Shown piece by piece: positions 12,963 through 14,898 of a DNA stretch of 14,898 nt. The stretch's first letter is position 1. Each line of letters starts with the position of its first letter. The notes below the pieces were generated by a model. The model saw nothing but the letters and a program-made list of their open reading frames with translations. It did no database searches and had not been told where the DNA came from. The stretch comes from CAZXDS01 sp964639525 (GTDB lineage: Bacteria; Bacteroidota; Ignavibacteria; Ignavibacteriales; Melioribacteraceae), in NCBI GenBank assembly GCA_964639525.1, contig CAZXDS010000074.1, forward strand, positions 1 to 14,898. Reading direction: 5' to 3'. A program made the translations under genes and the position numbers.

Positions 12963-14898
12963 ATGGTTCCTAAAAAAACTATATCCAGTCTATTTATTTT
13001 AGTTTTATACTCATTTCAATTATTCGGGCAAGTTGAATCAACTACAAGCGGTGGTCCTTGGACTTCACCAGGAACATGGAAAGATGGAGTTCCTCCATCG
13101 CCTACTGACAATGTTTTAATAAAAGGTCCGGTTACTTTGGACCTTATAACTTTTGCAAATAGTATTCAAATAACAAACCAAGGCAGTTTAGAACCGGAAA
13201 TAATTCAAGCCTCTACATACAAGCTTTATGTTGCAAACTATCTTTGGAATAACGGAACAATAAACGGTTATAATTTAGAAATTTACATCGGTGGCTCACA
13301 ATCCGGCAGTATTTACAATACGGCAAACGGTACTTGGAATTCAGGAACTCTTTATGTTGTTGATACACTTTCACACGCATTTTTGTCAGAGGGCAAATGG
13401 TTTCGTCCCGCTTCAATCAGAGCCGATAGTGCAACACTTGTTTCTGCAGGAAATATTGAAATAGACTCGACTACGCTTTATGTTCGGAAATTTATTTTAG
13501 GACAAAATTTAGAAAATGAAAAAATGACATTTGACCATGGCTCTATTTTGCGTGTTGAAGATTTTGTTTATCTTCAGGGAGATACATCCGGAGTAGAGTT
13601 CAAAAACAATTCTTATATTTCTACTTCTCCACAATCAGGAACTTCTGCAAGATTCACTGATGTAATTTTTAAAGGAGATGTTGGTATTGGCACTAATGTG
13701 TTTTTTTACGGTAATACATTTCTCCAAGGTAATATGTTTCCACAGTTCAGTTCTTACCCAACAATTACTTCTTCCGGTTTGTTTCAAAATAATGGGGTAA
13801 TTAAGGCAAATAGTAATGGATATAATTTATATTTTGATATTTATGGTAATCTTTCCAACAACGGAACCTGGACTTCAAATACTATAAGAATGATGGGAAC
13901 AGGTAACCATATTGTTTTAACAGATCCAAATTTTACATTTAATCCTTCTGCTTTTACAGCACTTACATCAACTGTAACAGTTTCAACTTTACCAATGACG
14001 TTTGGAAACGCAGGTTCATCATTTTTAAGATTTGATAATGCAAGGGTTCGAATACTGAAATTAATACTTGAAACCGGCAGCAGCCTGAATTTGGTTTCAA
14101 GTTCCTCACTAGCTGTGCAACAATTAATAGGAAATGGGAATGAAGTAAAATTTATTAATAATTCCTATCTATCGACCTATTCAACTTTCGGAATATCTTC
14201 ATTTGAAAATGTGAATTTTACCGGAAACATAGGCATTAGTGGTAACCAAGATTTTATCGGAGATTGTTATGTTAATGGAGTTATGTATCCACAATTCAGT
14301 TCTTACCCAACAATTACTTCTACCGGTCTGTTCCAAAATAATGGAGAAATTAAGGCAAATAGTAATGGATATAATTTATATTTTGATATATACGGAGACC
14401 TAACGAATAATGGATCTTGGACTTCAAACACAACAAAATTTGTCGGTAATTTAAATCATATTTTAATGACAGATACCAGTTCAGTATTTGCCACGAATAG
14501 TTTCCAGAGTGATAGTTCTAATGTATTATCAAATTCTAATTTGCGATTTGATAATTCAAATATTAGAATCAAAAGCTTTACACTTCAAAATTCTAATAAT
14601 ATGTCTATGAATAATTCGAGTTTTGCAGGCAGCATCGTAGGAAATGGGAATGAAGTAAAATTTATTAATAATTCCTATCTATCGACCTACTCGCCTTTTG
14701 GAATATCTTCATTTGAAAATGTGAATTTTGCTGGAAACATGGGAATTAATGGTAACCAAGATTTTAACGGAGATTGCTATGTTAATGGAGTTGTGTATCC
14801 ACAGTTCAGTTCTTACCCAACAATTATTTCTTCCGGTTTGTTTCAAAATAATGGAGAAATTAAGGCAAATAGTAATGGATATAATTTATATTTTGATA
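12963..14898 (+). CDS. large secreted repeat protein, probable T9SS-type surface protein (3' end outside window)
   Basis: An open frame of at least 645 codons begins at ATG 12963 and runs off the window without a stop. A signal peptide is evident (KK then SSLFILVLYSFQLFGQ, cleavage probably around residue 22-23). The mature N-terminus has the GGPWTSPGTWKDGVPPSPTDNVLI module typical of FCB-group surface proteins (shown as a pattern at about 31-54). The rest is Asn/Ser/Gly/Thr-rich and beta-prone, likely a parallel beta-helix or beta-repeat. Repeat units recur with NSYLSTYS, NVNFTGNIGI, YPQFSSYPTI, LFQNNGEIKANSNGYNLYFD and NNGTWTSNT as landmarks. A C-terminal T9SS sorting domain would be expected beyond the window. 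Shared promoter sequence links it to the anti-sigma/CHAT pair upstream. Its function (adhesion or surface layer, for example) cannot be told. Confidence 0.85.
   Translation, partial: MVPKKTISSLFILVLYSFQLFGQVESTTSGGPWTSPGTWKDGVPPSPTDNVLIKGPVTLDLITFANSIQITNQGSLEPEIIQASTYKLYVANYLWNNGTINGYNLEIYIGGSQSGSIYNTANGTWNSGTLYVVDTLSHAFLSEGKWFRPASIRADSATLVSAGNIEIDSTTLYVRKFILGQNLENEKMTFDHGSILRVEDFVYLQGDTSGVEFKNNSYISTSPQSGTSARFTDVIFKGDVGIGTNVFFYGNTFLQGNMFPQFSSYPTITSSGLFQNNGVIKANSNGYNLYFDIYGNLSNNGTWTSNTIRMMGTGNHIVLTDPNFTFNPSAFTALTSTVTVSTLPMTFGNAGSSFLRFDNARVRILKLILETGSSLNLVSSSSLAVQQLIGNGNEVKFINNSYLSTYSTFGISSFENVNFTGNIGISGNQDFIGDCYVNGVMYPQFSSYPTITSTGLFQNNGEIKANSNGYNLYFDIYGDLTNNGSWTSNTTKFVGNLNHILMTDTSSVFATNSFQSDSSNVLSNSNLRFDNSNIRIKSFTLQNSNNMSMNNSSFAGSIVGNGNEVKFINNSYLSTYSPFGISSFENVNFAGNMGINGNQDFNGDCYVNGVVYPQFSSYPTIISSGLFQNNGEIKANSNGYNLYFD
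13740..14898 (+). repeat. near-identical long tandem repeats inside the secreted protein gene
   Basis: The block opening CCACAGTTCAGTTCTTACCC recurs at 13740, 14289 and 14799, giving periods of 549 and 510 nt, both whole codons (183 and 170). Within units 2 and 3, 55 nt are identical (14334-14388 and 14844-14898). A second block of 52 nt is identical at 14128-14179 and 14638-14689. Segments between these blocks have diverged strongly, including the 39-nt length difference. Unit 3 is cut by the window end. Confidence 0.9.

Noticed and set aside
13740..14898. CRISPR-like regularly spaced repeats
   Set aside because: The repeats are hundreds of bases apart, keep one continuous reading frame and encode similar protein segments; they are coding repeats, not a CRISPR array.

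Overview
The window is AT-rich bacterial chromosome. It most likely comes from a member of the Ignavibacteria or a related lineage of the Bacteroidota/Chlorobi (FCB) group. Three things point there: a decayed but recognisable type IX secretion (T9SS) C-terminal sorting motif (KVYNVLGTEV, minus strand near 7.9 kb), a large secreted repeat protein opening with the W-x-SPGTW-x-G-x-PP module common in FCB surface proteins, and several exact TAnnTTTG elements of the Bacteroidota -7 promoter type. The lineage call is inference; no rRNA or tRNA gene is present.

Layout. (1) 128-853: a YgjP/SprT-like zinc metallopeptidase, possibly followed by a tiny overlapping ORF (844-972). (2) 942-3420, minus strand: a ferrous-iron uptake operon, a tandem-domain FeoA followed by FeoB with an 11-nt overlap. 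(3) 3421-3949: AT-rich intergenic DNA with a perfect 7-1-7 palindrome. (4) 3950-7752: two exported M14 carboxypeptidase-like paralogues overlapping by 4 nt. The first has lost every catalytic and zinc-binding residue I can align; the second keeps them all. Both carry Ca-binding-type Asp-rich loops. (5) 7753-8558: a non-coding or decayed stretch holding a bidirectional terminator hairpin, a frameshifted T9SS tail on the minus strand and a cluster of inverted repeats with a possible pseudoknot. (6) 8559-12838: a three-gene cluster of ECF-like sigma factor, membrane-anchored zinc-finger anti-sigma factor and membrane-anchored TPR-CHAT (caspase-like) protease. (7) 12963 to the window end: a secreted protein, truncated by the window edge, with near-identical 510/549-bp repeats.

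The most interesting unit is 8559-14898. The same bipartite sequence, CGTAAT-N13-TCCGTATAATAT, lies upstream of both the anti-sigma/CHAT pair and the large secreted repeat gene, with identical internal spacing. I infer one regulon in which the sigma factor, or another shared regulator, drives its own inhibitor, a predicted periplasmic CHAT protease and a surface protein. The combination of sigma factor, sigma inhibitor and TPR-CHAT protease recalls the Csx30/RpoE/TPR-CHAT module of type III-E CRISPR, but no CRISPR array or Cas gene is visible here.
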